64,000 bases of DNA, from assembly GCA_023414355.1 (NCBI GenBank), contig JAEZOB010000053.1:116580-180579 (forward strand). The letters are read 5' to 3'. The stretch is from Bacillota bacterium. GTDB taxonomy: Bacteria > Bacillota > Clostridia > Lachnospirales > Lachnospiraceae. The notes below the pieces were generated by a model. It was given only the letters and a program-made list of their open reading frames with translations. It was not told the origin of the DNA and did no database searches. The position numbers were made by a program, and so were the translations under genes. This document shows positions 48,641 through 58,657 of the stretch, piece by piece. How positions within the stretch are numbered: the first letter of the stretch is position 1; every line of letters starts with the position of its first letter.

Positions 48641-51600
48641 ATGAGTATAAGTAACAGATTAGGAATAGATATCGGTTCTACTACAGTCAAAATCGTAATC
48701 ATAAATAATTCAGGGGAAATCCTTTTTTCAGATTATGAACGCCATTATGCAAATATCCAGGAAACTCTGGCAAGCTTAGTACAGAAAGCACAGAATTCTC
48801 TGGGTAATATTTCTGTTTATCCGGTCATTACCGGCTCCGGCGGATTAACCATATCCAAGCATCTGGATATTCCTTTCATTCAGGAAGTGGTTGCCGTATC
48901 TACCTCACTGCAGGACTATGCTCCTCAGACTGATGTTGCAATTGAACTTGGCGGCGAGGATGCGAAAATTATCTATTTTACCAATGGCATCGAACAGCGT
49001 ATGAATGGTATCTGCGCCGGCGGTACGGGTTCCTTTATCGATCAGATGGCAAGTCTTTTAAAAACGGATGCTTCAGGGTTGAATGAATATGCCAAGAACT
49101 ACCAGGCCATTTATCCGATTGCCGCAAGGTGCGGTGTATTCGCAAAGTCAGATATTCAGCCCTTAATCAATGAAGGCGCCACCAAACCTGATTTATCCGC
49201 TTCCATCTTTCAGGCAGTGGTAAACCAGACCATCAGCGGTCTAGCCTGTGGCAAGCCCATCCGAGGTAACGTGGCATTTCTCGGAGGTCCCCTCCATTTC
49301 CTTGGGGAACTGAAAAATGCATTTGTTCGTACCTTGAATCTGACAGAGGAACAGGTCATTGCTCCTGAGCATTCTCATCTTTTTGCAGCGATCGGTGCAG
49401 CAATGAATTATAAACCAAATGTAAGTAAGGAACTGAATTCCTTATATGAGCTGCTGTCCCAGGGCATCACCATGGACTTTGAAGTGAACCGTATGACGCC
49501 TCTATTTACGGATGAGGCAGAATATGAGGAGTTTAAAACCAGACATTCCATACATACCGTAAAAAAGGGAAGCCTTGCGGATTACGAAGGCAATTGTTAT
49601 TTGGGTATCGATGCAGGCTCCACCACCACTAAGGTTGCACTCGTGGGTGAAGATGGCTCTCTGCTTTATTCCTTTTATAGTAATAATAACGGCAGCCCTC
49701 TAAAAACTACCATCCGTTCTATGAAGGAAATTTATGAACTACTGCCTGCCAAGGCTAACATCGTACGCTCCTGCTCCACAGGATATGGAGAAGCTTTAAT
49801 CAAAGCTGCTCTGATGTTAGATGAAGGCGAGGTCGAGACGGTAGCCCACTATCATGCTGCTGCCTTTTTTGAACCGGAAGTAGACTGCATTCTTGATATT
49901 GGCGGTCAGGATATGAAATGCATCAAAATTAAAAACCACACAGTTGATAACGTTCTGTTGAATGAAGCCTGTTCCTCCGGCTGCGGTTCATTTATTGAAA
50001 CCTTTGCCAAATCCCTGAACTATGAAGTTGAGGATTTTGCCAAGGTCGCTTTATTTGCCAAGAATCCGATTGATCTGGGTACCAGATGTACCGTATTCAT
50101 GAATTCCAAGGTAAAACAGGCGCAAAAGGAGGGAGCGACTGTTGCAGATATCTCTGCCGGTCTTGCTTATTCTGTCATCAAGAATGCTTTATATAAAGTA
50201 ATAAAGATAACAAATCCCAAGGATCTCGGTGCCAAGATGGTTGTGCAGGGCGGAACCTTCTATAATGATGCCGTACTTCGTAGCTTTGAGACCATCTCAG
50301 GCTGTACCGCAGTAAGACCGGATATTGCCGGAATCATGGGTGCCTTTGGTGCTGCCTTAATCGCCAGGGATCATTACGAGGGTGAGGCAAGCTCAATGCT
50401 CTCCATCGATGAAATCAATGAGCTTAAATTCGAGACAGCACTTGCACGTTGTAAGCGCTGCACGAATAATTGTCTTCTAACCATTAATAAGTTTACCGGA
50501 GGCAGACAGTATGTGACCGGTAACCGCTGTGAACGTGGCCTTGGAAAAGAGAAAAATGTTGAGAACATTCCTAACCTTTTTGAGTATAAACTGGAACGGT
50601 ACTTCTCTTATCCGGTTCTCTCGAAGGAGGAGGCTAAACGTGGCGTGGTCGGTATCCCCAGAGTTTTAAACATGTATGAGAATTATCCCTTCTGGCATAC
50701 CTTCTTTACCAAGCTGGGTTATCAGATTGAGCTTTCTCCGACCTCCAGCCGTAAGATCTACGAGCTGGGCATTGAGTCCATCCCGAGTGAATCCGAATGT
50801 TATCCGGCCAAGCTTGTACATGGTCATACGAAGTGGCTGATCGATCAGGGCATCAGTTATATATTCTATCCAAGTATACCGTATGAGAGAAATGAGGTAG
50901 AGGGTGCAAACAATCATTATAATTGCCCGATCGTAACCTCCTATCCTGAGAATATTAAGAATAATGTAGAGGAATTAAAAAATCCCTCCATACAATTTGA
51001 TAATCCTTTCTTATCCTTTGAAAGTGAGGAAATCCTGACTGCCCGGCTTGTAGAGCACTTCACTGCAAAGGGGATCCCTGTACAGGAAATCAAGGAAGCA
51101 TCGAGAGCTGCATGGGCCGAGCTGGCTGCAGCCAGAGAGGATATGTGCCGCAAGGGTGAGGAAACCATGGCTTATTTAAGAGCTTCCGGCCGTAAGGGCA
51201 TCGTCCTTGCAGGACGTCCTTATCATATTGATCCGGAGATTCATCATGGTATCCCCGAGCTGATCAATTCCTATGGCGTTGCGGTTCTGACAGAAGACTC
51301 CATCTCTCATCTGGGAGAAATTGATCGTCCGACCATCGTAGTCGACCAATGGATGTATCATTCCAGATTATATGCGGCTGCCTCCTACGTACGAACACAG
51401 CCAAACCTCGAGCTGATCCAGCTTAACTCCTTTGGTTGTGGTCTGGATGCAGTAACCACCGATCAGGTTAATGATATCCTGACTCAGTCAGGTAAGATCT
51501 ATACCGTGTTAAAGATTGATGAAGTAAATAATCTGGGTGCTGCCAGAATTAGAATTCGCTCTCTGCTCTCCGCAGTACGGGAGCGTGAGGTAAAGCATAT

Positions 51601-52870
51601 TGCTCCTCATATTCAATCCTCAGCTTATCGCAGAGTTGTCTTTACAGAGGAAATGAAAGAGACCTATACTATTCTTGCACCACAAATGTCTCCCATTCAT
51701 TTCGATTTACTTGAACCTGCACTAAGAAGCGGAGGTTATCATGTCGTTGTCCTTCCGAACGATAACCGTAGAGCTGTGGATGTGGGATTGCAATACGTAA
51801 ATAACGATGCCTGTTTCCCTTCCCTGATGGTAGTAGGACAGATTATGGATGCACTATTATCAGGTAAATATGATTTAAATAAGGTAGCTGTCATGATTAC
51901 TCAGACAGGAGGCGGATGCCGTGCAACCAACTATATCGGTTTTATCCGCAGGGCGTTGCAGAAGGCAGGAATGTCACAGATCCCGGTGATCTCCCTGAGC
52001 GCTTCGGGCCTGGAGAAGAACCCCGGTCTTAAAATCACACCTAAGCTACTCATTACTGCGATGCAGGCACTTGTCTATGGTGATGTCTTCATGCGTGTGC
52101 TTTATCGAACCAGGCCCTATGAAAAGGTTCTGGGTTCAGCTAACGCCCTTCACCAGAAATGGCTGGAGATCTGTATCAGAAGTATAAAAAAAGGTGGAAG
52201 TTGGTCCGAATACAAGCGTAATATCCGTGGAATCATTCGTGACTTTGACACTCTTGAACTTGATGAAACCGTGAAGAAGCCGCGCGTCGGAGTGGTAGGA
52301 GAAATCCTGGTGAAATTCCTTCCCTCTGCCAACAACTTCCTTGTGGAGCTTCTGGAAGCAGAAGGTGCGGAAGCAGTGGTACCGGATCTTCTTGATTTCC
52401 TTCAGTACTGTGCTTATAATGCCAATTTTAAAGCAGAATACCTTGGAAAGAAAAAGTCCAGTGCCAGAATCAGTAATCTTGTGATCTGGGCATTGGAGCA
52501 GCTTCGTGGTACTGCTAAGCACGCACTGGCTAAAAGCAAACGTTTCGCTCCTCCGGTCCATATTAAGAAATTGGCTTCCTTAGCAGAGCCTGTCGTTTCG
52601 ATCGGCAACCAAACCGGTGAAGGCTGGTTCTTAACCGGTGAGATGCTTGAATTGATCCATTCCGACGTGAAGAATATCGTCTGTACCCAGCCTTTTGCAT
52701 GTTTACCAAATCATATCGTTGGAAAAGGTGTAATCAAGGAGCTGCGACGTCAGCATCCCGAAGCCAACATTGTTGCCGTGGATTATGATCCCGGTGCTAG
52801 CGAAGTGAATCAGTTGAATCGTATTAAGCTGATGTTATCAACAGCTGTAAAGAATATGAATAAAGAATAA
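48641..52870 (+). CDS. Giant 2-hydroxyacyl-CoA dehydratase activase-related protein
   Basis: 1409 residues, the normal size for this class. Two BadF/HgdC-type ASKHA ATPase domains come first: residues about 5-260 (GIDIGSTTVK, GICAGGTGSF with C125, CGVFAKSD with C164) and about 317-580 (GIDAGSTTTK, EACSSGCGSF with C444/C448). The cysteines are those that hold a bridging 4Fe-4S cluster in HgdC. A DUF2229 domain (about 640-860; SYPENIKNN, SECYPAKLVHGH) and an HgdB-like C-terminal part (NDACFPSLMVVG, TGGGCRATNY) follow. Relatives energise electrons with ATP for difficult reductions, but the substrate of these one-chain proteins is not established. Strong promoter and GAGGAG site; no dehydratase gene is adjacent. 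Confidence 0.92.
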   Translation: MSISNRLGIDIGSTTVKIVIINNSGEILFSDYERHYANIQETLASLVQKAQNSLGNISVYPVITGSGGLTISKHLDIPFIQEVVAVSTSLQDYAPQTDVAIELGGEDAKIIYFTNGIEQRMNGICAGGTGSFIDQMASLLKTDASGLNEYAKNYQAIYPIAARCGVFAKSDIQPLINEGATKPDLSASIFQAVVNQTISGLACGKPIRGNVAFLGGPLHFLGELKNAFVRTLNLTEEQVIAPEHSHLFAAIGAAMNYKPNVSKELNSLYELLSQGITMDFEVNRMTPLFTDEAEYEEFKTRHSIHTVKKGSLADYEGNCYLGIDAGSTTTKVALVGEDGSLLYSFYSNNNGSPLKTTIRSMKEIYELLPAKANIVRSCSTGYGEALIKAALMLDEGEVETVAHYHAAAFFEPEVDCILDIGGQDMKCIKIKNHTVDNVLLNEACSSGCGSFIETFAKSLNYEVEDFAKVALFAKNPIDLGTRCTVFMNSKVKQAQKEGATVADISAGLAYSVIKNALYKVIKITNPKDLGAKMVVQGGTFYNDAVLRSFETISGCTAVRPDIAGIMGAFGAALIARDHYEGEASSMLSIDEINELKFETALARCKRCTNNCLLTINKFTGGRQYVTGNRCERGLGKEKNVENIPNLFEYKLERYFSYPVLSKEEAKRGVVGIPRVLNMYENYPFWHTFFTKLGYQIELSPTSSRKIYELGIESIPSESECYPAKLVHGHTKWLIDQGISYIFYPSIPYERNEVEGANNHYNCPIVTSYPENIKNNVEELKNPSIQFDNPFLSFESEEILTARLVEHFTAKGIPVQEIKEASRAAWAELAAAREDMCRKGEETMAYLRASGRKGIVLAGRPYHIDPEIHHGIPELINSYGVAVLTEDSISHLGEIDRPTIVVDQWMYHSRLYAAASYVRTQPNLELIQLNSFGCGLDAVTTDQVNDILTQSGKIYTVLKIDEVNNLGAARIRIRSLLSAVREREVKHIAPHIQSSAYRRVVFTEEMKETYTILAPQMSPIHFDLLEPALRSGGYHVVVLPNDNRRAVDVGLQYVNNDACFPSLMVVGQIMDALLSGKYDLNKVAVMITQTGGGCRATNYIGFIRRALQKAGMSQIPVISLSASGLEKNPGLKITPKLLITAMQALVYGDVFMRVLYRTRPYEKVLGSANALHQKWLEICIRSIKKGGSWSEYKRNIRGIIRDFDTLELDETVKKPRVGVVGEILVKFLPSANNFLVELLEAEGAEAVVPDLLDFLQYCAYNANFKAEYLGKKKSSARISNLVIWALEQLRGTAKHALAKSKRFAPPVHIKKLASLAEPVVSIGNQTGEGWFLTGEMLELIHSDVKNIVCTQPFACLPNHIVGKGVIKELRRQHPEANIVAVDYDPGASEVNQLNRIKLMLSTAVKNMNKE

Positions 52871-52892
52871 CATAGGAAAAGAGGGAGAGATA

Positions 52893-53921
52893 TTGTTTAA
52901 GAACAAAGAAGGTAAGGTTCGCTCCGGTTGGAAGATCGTTATTGTACTGGTTATTACTTTGGCTGCAACCACTATCATAACCGGTATCATCGGGGGCATT
53001 GTAGGTGCTATGTTGGCAGCTTCGGGAGATATGATTGTACGGAGTCTGACAGATATCACTTATACAGAACGAGGAGAACACATCCTTGGGATCGTCAATA
53101 CCGTAGCCATGTTCCTACAGGAACTCATCTTCATCATTACTCCAATCATTGCCTGGAAGCTCATTATGAAGCGCAAATTATCCGACATGGGATTTCCGGC
53201 GCTAAAGTCTCACTCCGCAGAATTCATGATTGGGTTGGCGATCGGAATAGTGTCCATATCCGCTGTATTTGCAGCACTGGTGTTGACCGGCGAGGCCAAA
53301 GTAGAAACCTGGACCCCTCGATTTGTATCCAGTCAGCTGGTATATGTATTTGTTTTTATCAGCGTGGGTTTTGCTGAGGAAATCTTTGGGCGTGGTTATA
53401 TTATGTCCGTCCTGCGTCAAACCAAGAGCAAGCCGGTGATCATTATTGTGTCAGCAGTGATCTTTGCCCTGCTCCATGCAGGCAATCCGGGCGTAGGGCC
53501 CCTACCTTACATTAATCTTGCTTTATTCGGTGTATTCACTGCCTACATCTACATCCGCTCCGGTAACATCTGGATGTGTATCGGTTATCATATCACTTGG
53601 AATTATTTCCAGGGTTATGTTTTTGGCTTTAAAGTAAGCGGAACCAATTCTCAGGGTATGCTGACAACTGCATTCCCGAAGGATTCTATCCTAAATGGAG
53701 GAGCGTTCGGACCGGAAGGTGGTTTATTCGTAACAGTCATTATCCTGCTTGGCATTCTGTTCGTTAAATTCTATTATAAGAACAGCCAATTTGATTTTAT
53801 GACAGTCGATCAGCCTGCTGAGCTTCCTCAGCCGCTTTATGATACTGCTGCAGTTGGCTTGACGCAGGAAGTTGTATCTGAAAGCCCTGATAAGGTAGAC
53901 ATAGAGCAGAAAAAAATGTGA
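52893..53921 (+). CDS. CPBP family intramembrane metalloprotease
   Basis: 342 residues with about eight hydrophobic segments. The active-site motifs are AEEIFGRGY (E162, E163, R167), FALLHAGNP (H195) and GYHITWNY, all as in CPBP/Abi (Rce1-like) proteases. A soluble tail (from about 300) is charged. The start is a TTG with GGGAGAG upstream, 22 bases after the activase stop, so it shares that transcript. Such proteases handle prenylated peptides, bacteriocin immunity or signalling; the substrate is not known. Confidence 0.9.
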   Translation: MFKNKEGKVRSGWKIVIVLVITLAATTIITGIIGGIVGAMLAASGDMIVRSLTDITYTERGEHILGIVNTVAMFLQELIFIITPIIAWKLIMKRKLSDMGFPALKSHSAEFMIGLAIGIVSISAVFAALVLTGEAKVETWTPRFVSSQLVYVFVFISVGFAEEIFGRGYIMSVLRQTKSKPVIIIVSAVIFALLHAGNPGVGPLPYINLALFGVFTAYIYIRSGNIWMCIGYHITWNYFQGYVFGFKVSGTNSQGMLTTAFPKDSILNGGAFGPEGGLFVTVIILLGILFVKFYYKNSQFDFMTVDQPAELPQPLYDTAAVGLTQEVVSESPDKVDIEQKKM

Positions 53922-54074
53922 AAAGAAATTTGAAATTACCATGTTTCTCCTGAGGATCGTTCAGAAAAATCAGGATTATCCTGAAGAAGCCCAAAATAGA
54001 AATGAAACAAGTACAACAAGTTGTTATTCGTTCTGTACTTCTTCCACTCGAGAATAGAATAATTAATTAATAAG

Positions 54075-54135
54075 AAACCCTGTCATGAATTTAGAAAGCT
54101 TATGAAGGCATTCATAAATCCATGATAGGGTTTTT
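54075..54135. terminator. Bidirectional terminator between the CPBP and permease genes
   Basis: AAACCCTGTCATG pairs with CATGATAGGGTTT (one mismatch), followed on the plus strand by TTTTT and on the minus strand by TCTTATT. Lies between converging genes. Confidence 0.82.
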
Positions 54136-54164
54136 CTCTTACCACTTAGAAATCTCGTCAACAG

Positions 54165-55688
54165 TTATTCATCAAAATAATCCTCAAAATCATCCGTATC
54201 CGAATCCTCTTTTTTCTTCTTTGCCTTCCCCTGTTCCGAGCAGGAACCCATATCCATACTCTTCCCTTGCTTCTCTTGTCCGGTAAATTCTTCTGACATT
54301 TCGCTGCTAAACCTAGCATTCAGCCCTCGTCTGTGGAGTCTTTCCATGTCCGGTGCTTCCTTCTCCCTACCAGTTAACCGCATCACCAGATAAATAACTG
54401 CATAGAGCATCGTCATCGCAATTCCTGCGATCAGGCCGGAAGACTGACCTGAGATAAAGGGCATACTGGCAATAACACCGATGGTCCCGATTAGGGCTAC
54501 CCAGGAAGTGAAAGGATATCCTGGCATCTGACATTTTCCTTCCGGTGGACAGCCATGGCATCTTCGAAACCGTATGTGGGTGGCCAGAATTGCCGCATAG
54601 GTAAGCAATGAAGCAAAGCCACCGGAACTGATTAAAAACAAGTAAATTCTCGGAAAAAATAAGCCTGCTCCAAGTCCCACCAGCATAAATATCCCCGAAA
54701 AAACAATTCCGCGATAGGGAACCTCTGTATTCTCCTTAAGCAGCCTGGGTGCGTGTCCTTCATCAGCCAGGGAACGGATCATTCTTCCCAAGCCAAACAT
54801 TGCAGCCATCATAGTCGATAAAATAGCTGTCACCAGAATAAAATTAATGGCGCTTCCTACCCATCCCATTCCCCAGCGGCTTAAAGCCGCCACCATCGGG
54901 CTGACCTGTTCAGATAGCACAGCAGTTGGTATTAAAGGCAAGAGGACTGCTATATACAGAATATATAACCCCACTAAACCGATCACTGTATATGCGATTG
55001 CTCTTGGTATCGTCTTGCTTGGATTCTCTGCCTCTGAAGCAGCCAGTCCGATGATCTCAAAACCTGCATAGGAGAAAATAACAATCAGCATACTTCCGGC
55101 GATACTTCTGATTCCACCAGGCATCAGAGGTTCCCTCGTTACTTCCCCAAGTCCGATTGGTCCTGTCCTACTGAGCACTCCAAGGATCAGCAGTAAGGAA
55201 ATTAAGATAAATGCAGTCACTGCAAACACTTTGACAAAGGCAAGGCTACTTTCCAATTTACTTAGCTTATCCGCTCCTAATAAATTCACTAAAGTAACAG
55301 CAATAATAATAATACTACCCGACAACGGAATTGACAGATTGGGCATCCACTCTCTGATCAGAATAGATATTGCAGTTGCCTCACTGGACATTGCCAGCAC
55401 CATACCGGTCCAATACACCCAACCAATGACAAATCCTGCACCGGGTCCGAAAACCTGCGCGGTAAATGTATAGAAGGAACCTGAATCCGGATTGGCGACC
55501 GTCAATTCCGATAATGCATATAAGATAAAATAAATCAGAACTCCACCCAGTGCGAAGGAAATGATCACCGATGGCCCTGCTGCCTGAATTGCTACTGCCG
55601 ACCCAAGAAAAAATGAGCCTCCGATGACCGATCCCATTGCCATCATTGCCAAATGTCCTGCGGATAAACCTTTCTCATGTTTCTTCAT
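54165..55688 (-). CDS. Amino-acid permease (APC superfamily)
   Basis: 507 residues with 12 predicted membrane segments. MGSVIGGSFFLGSAVAIQAAGP near the N terminus is the APC substrate-binding unwound helix (GSVIGGSFFLG), and SYAGFEIIGLAASEAENPSKTIPRAI near 207-232 is the conserved loop. A 70-residue hydrophilic tail rich in acidic and lysine residues follows. The third ATG (55688) is chosen because GGAGG is seven bases before it. Probably imports an amino acid with protons. It lies downstream of ilvN; a branched-chain or aromatic substrate would be a guess. Confidence 0.93.
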   Translation of the reverse strand: MKKHEKGLSAGHLAMMAMGSVIGGSFFLGSAVAIQAAGPSVIISFALGGVLIYFILYALSELTVANPDSGSFYTFTAQVFGPGAGFVIGWVYWTGMVLAMSSEATAISILIREWMPNLSIPLSGSIIIIAVTLVNLLGADKLSKLESSLAFVKVFAVTAFILISLLLILGVLSRTGPIGLGEVTREPLMPGGIRSIAGSMLIVIFSYAGFEIIGLAASEAENPSKTIPRAIAYTVIGLVGLYILYIAVLLPLIPTAVLSEQVSPMVAALSRWGMGWVGSAINFILVTAILSTMMAAMFGLGRMIRSLADEGHAPRLLKENTEVPYRGIVFSGIFMLVGLGAGLFFPRIYLFLISSGGFASLLTYAAILATHIRFRRCHGCPPEGKCQMPGYPFTSWVALIGTIGVIASMPFISGQSSGLIAGIAMTMLYAVIYLVMRLTGREKEAPDMERLHRRGLNARFSSEMSEEFTGQEKQGKSMDMGSCSEQGKAKKKKEDSDTDDFEDYFDE

Positions 55689-55932
55689 CATCATGCCTCC
55701 AGCCTGTTATATCTAGGTATTCTTAATCACCTGAAATGAATCAATGTAACAACTGCTAATCATAATAAAAACCTATGTTCTTATTTTATTAGTAATACTC
55801 TCAGCCTTTGTTCTGATTATCTTAGCAATACATCGTACTATAAATTATCATTTCATCTTGATGAAAATTCTATACCTATTATTTCTTAATTGAATGAAAC
55901 ATTCTGCTATTTGCTGTCGGCAACTATGATTA

Positions 55933-56421
55933 CTATCTTACTTTTTTCTCAATTGCGACACTACCGCCACGAACGATCTGGACTCTATGAAATTTATTAT
56001 TGATGATCTTAATCAATGCATCGTTCTCTTCCTCGCTTTGCAGACATTCAAACAGAACATTATCCGTCCCATAATGAATCATTGTTATAGGGTAAACCTC
56101 AGCAACGCGAAACGCTTCGGCAATCTCCTCTTTGGTACATTCCTCCAGAGAAAGAAACATGATTTCCTTGGCATGAAAAGGCTGCTTCGTCAGATCAATC
56201 ACCTTAATCACTTCCACGCAGCGATTGAGCTGCTTTTTGATCTGTTCAAAGGTATTATCATCACTTCTTAAACCAATCGTCATTCTGGAGACAGTGGGAT
56301 CATTGGTAATACCGACTGTCAGACTTTCCAGGTTATAATTTTTTCCGGCAAACATGCCCGATACCTTTGCCAATACACCTATATCGTTTTCTACGTAAAG
56401 GGATAACCATCTTTTCTTCAT
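55933..56421 (-). CDS. ilvN: Acetolactate synthase small (regulatory) subunit
   Basis: 162 residues. The ACT domain (RWLSLYVENDIGVLAKVSGMFAGKNYNLESLTVG, residues about 4-37, given here only by its ends RWLSLYVE and LESLTVG) is followed by the C-terminal ACT-like domain, with IEKKVR at the end. It binds valine and confers feedback inhibition on IlvB. AGGAGG precedes the ATG, which is 13 bases after the ilvB stop. Controlled with ilvB by the T-box leader. Confidence 0.95.
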   Translation of the reverse strand: MKKRWLSLYVENDIGVLAKVSGMFAGKNYNLESLTVGITNDPTVSRMTIGLRSDDNTFEQIKKQLNRCVEVIKVIDLTKQPFHAKEIMFLSLEECTKEEIAEAFRVAEVYPITMIHYGTDNVLFECLQSEEENDALIKIINNKFHRVQIVRGGSVAIEKKVR

Positions 56422-56434
56422 CCTACTTCCTCCT

Positions 56435-58147
56435 CTAGCCTATAATCATCTCACTGAGTGACTTACCGCTCTGTACCATTGGCAGAACCAATTCATGACT
56501 GTCAATGATGAATTCAATGATAGTAAGTCTCTGTCTGTTTGCTGCAGCCTGTTCCAGAGCAGTTTTAATTTCCGATTCCTTAGTTACTCGAATCCCCATT
56601 GCTCCATAGCTTTCGGCAAAGGCCACGAAGTCCGGCAGGTACGGAGGACATTCCTTCTTCGGATCCATACAGTTCTTCGCACAGCTCTTTCTGTATCTCA
56701 TACAGGTACCGGAATATCTGTTGTCATAAAACAGCTCCTGCCACTGCCTAACCATACCTAGATATCCGTTATTCAAAATACAGACAATGATGGGTAGCTC
56801 CTGTGCCATTGCAGTAGCCATCTCCTGAAGATTCATCTGGAAGCCTCCGTCTCCGGTAATACATAGTACAGTTTTATCCGGATTACCAAGCTTAGCACCA
56901 ATGGCAGCCGGAAAACCGTAGCCCATCGTCCCCATACCTCCGCTTGTAATCAGCCTCTTATTTTCATTCAATTCCAGATACTGCATTGTCCACATCTGAT
57001 TCTGCCCAACGTCTGCAGCAATAATGGCTTCTGAAAAGCTTTGATTAATCTGTTCCAGGATGTGATAGGGAGTAACTCCGCCCTCCTTCTGTATGAGATT
57101 ACTTTTTCCTCCAAACTCTGTAATACGCTTTAGCCAAGCTTTCGTAGAGAGAGGCTGTGCACGTTCCAGAAGCTTAGTTACAGCCAGCTTAGCATCTGCA
57201 ACAATCGGGATATCCACAACGATATTTCTGGAGATCGATGCCGCATCAATATCAATATGGATAATCTTAGCATCCTTGGCAAATTCACTGATTCTTCCGG
57301 TGATTCTATCATTAAATCTGGTTCCGATGGATAAAAGGACATCACATTCGTTAATCGCCTTATTAGAAGCAATGTTACCATGCATACCGAGATTGCCTAT
57401 ATAAAGTGTATGATTGGTTGGCAGGATGCCCTTTCCCATCAACGTTGTGATGACAGGTATATTGAGACGTTCTACCAGCTGGCGGAATTCTGTATGGGCA
57501 CTCGCTATTACCAATCCGCCTCCCGCCAGAAGTACCGGCTTTTTCGCCTGCTCCAGTAATTCCAGGGCCTTCTTCACCTGCCCCATATGAACTCTGGTAT
57601 TCGGTTTATACCCTCTGATATTTACGGTGTCAGGATAGAACTCATCTCCCTCCTGCAGCATAATATCCTTTGGCAGATCCACAATAACCGGCCCCGGTTT
57701 CCCTGTCTGCGCAATATGGAAGGCTTCCTTGATAATTCTTCCCAGGTCCTTACGGTCGCGTACCACTATACCGTATTTACAGATACTTCTTGTAATCCCA
57801 ATAATATCAGCCTCTTGAAAGGCATCATTCCCAATCAGTGGAGTTGGTACCTGTCCTGTGAAGCATACCAAAGGTACACTGTCATAATTGGCTGTTGCAA
57901 TACCTGTCACCATATTAGTTGCTCCGGGTCCGCTGGTACCAAGACATACTCCAACCCTGCCTGTCGTTCTGGCATACCCGTCGGCTTCATGTACCATCGC
58001 CTGCTCATGCCTGGGTAGAATTAGTTCAACTTGATTCTGTTGATAGAGCTCATCAAAGATGTCTACTACGAATCCTCCCGGATAACCAAAAAGCTTTTCA
58101 ACTCCCTCACTAATCAATGCCTTAATTAAAAGCTGTGTTCCTTTCAT
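56435..58147 (-). CDS. ilvB: Acetolactate synthase large (catalytic) subunit
   Basis: 570 residues from MKGTQLLIKALISEG. The three thiamine-diphosphate enzyme domains are present: the catalytic Glu in FGYPGG...HEQAMVHEADGYAR, the FAD/CoA-fold middle domain (GGGLVIASAHTEF), and the ThDP-binding GDGGFQMNLQEMATA. It forms 2-acetolactate or 2-aceto-2-hydroxybutyrate, the first common step of valine, leucine and isoleucine synthesis. AAAGGAGG precedes the chosen ATG; 29 further open codons extend into the leader and are not real. It has a large insert of cysteines (CMRYRKSCAKNCMDPKKECP) near residues 485-505 that is not usual in the E. coli enzyme. Confidence 0.96.
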   Translation of the reverse strand: MKGTQLLIKALISEGVEKLFGYPGGFVVDIFDELYQQNQVELILPRHEQAMVHEADGYARTTGRVGVCLGTSGPGATNMVTGIATANYDSVPLVCFTGQVPTPLIGNDAFQEADIIGITRSICKYGIVVRDRKDLGRIIKEAFHIAQTGKPGPVIVDLPKDIMLQEGDEFYPDTVNIRGYKPNTRVHMGQVKKALELLEQAKKPVLLAGGGLVIASAHTEFRQLVERLNIPVITTLMGKGILPTNHTLYIGNLGMHGNIASNKAINECDVLLSIGTRFNDRITGRISEFAKDAKIIHIDIDAASISRNIVVDIPIVADAKLAVTKLLERAQPLSTKAWLKRITEFGGKSNLIQKEGGVTPYHILEQINQSFSEAIIAADVGQNQMWTMQYLELNENKRLITSGGMGTMGYGFPAAIGAKLGNPDKTVLCITGDGGFQMNLQEMATAMAQELPIIVCILNNGYLGMVRQWQELFYDNRYSGTCMRYRKSCAKNCMDPKKECPPYLPDFVAFAESYGAMGIRVTKESEIKTALEQAAANRQRLTIIEFIIDSHELVLPMVQSGKSLSEMIIG

Positions 58148-58214
58148 CCTTAACTCCTCCTTTAAAATAATTATAGAATTACAAAAGAATTTCATCCTAT
58201 CGGAATTGAACTGC

Positions 58215-58565
58215 AGGCAATAAAAAAGCCCCAAGCTAATTAATTAGCTTAGGGCGAATATTGCATCCGTGTTACCACCTAAATTCAGAGAAGATCCGGT
58301 ATCCCGGGTCTGTTATCTCTGCACTCTGTCAGTACGGATAAACTTATGCTGACAGAAAAAAAGTACAGATAGTTATCGATACTGCTTTCCTTTTAACGGT
58401 AGAAAACTCCGGTGAGGTCTACTTAGGATATTCTCCTGTTCAACTCACTGCTCAAAGGCTACTTCGACACTTCCCATATGAAGATTTTCACCGGCCATCT
58501 TCTCTCTGAATTATGAGTGAGTGTGTACTCCTCCTTGTCACTGCATTTCCGATATGCTCTTGTTG
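58215..58565 (-). ncRNA. T-box leader of ilvB-ilvN
   Basis: On the minus strand the leader has AGGAGGAGTA (stem I loop-E/K-turn region, near 58528), AGAGAG and GGCCGGTGAAA (stem I AG-bulge and distal parts, near 58490-58510), and the T-box sequence TAGGTGGTAACACGG (near 58260-58275) with terminator/antiterminator switch at 58222-58255. Uncharged tRNA should pair and allow readthrough. The specifier codon could not be fixed by eye; a branched-chain residue is expected from the operon. Confidence 0.93.
58222..58255 (-). terminator. T-box regulated terminator
   Basis: GCCCTAAGCTAATT / AATTAGCTTGGGGC stem followed on the minus strand by TTTTTT; the 5' arm overlaps the T-box end. Confidence 0.92.
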
Positions 58566-58572
58566 GTGTTCA

Positions 58573-58602
58573 GTATAGCAAAAAGGATAAGGTTCTGTCA
58601 AG
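58573..58602 (-). promoter_or_regulatory. Promoter of the ilvBN T-box transcript
   Basis: TTGACA-N18-TATACT on the minus strand, about eight bases before the leader. Confidence 0.85.
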
Positions 58603-58657
58603 ATATAATTTCTACAATTTTATGGCAATGTAATACTATAAGTTCCTAATTCCATCA

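Noticed and set aside
55695..55932. TPP-riboswitch-like CTGAGA before the amino-acid permease
   Set aside because: Only the six-base string is present; the other conserved THI-box parts are missing.
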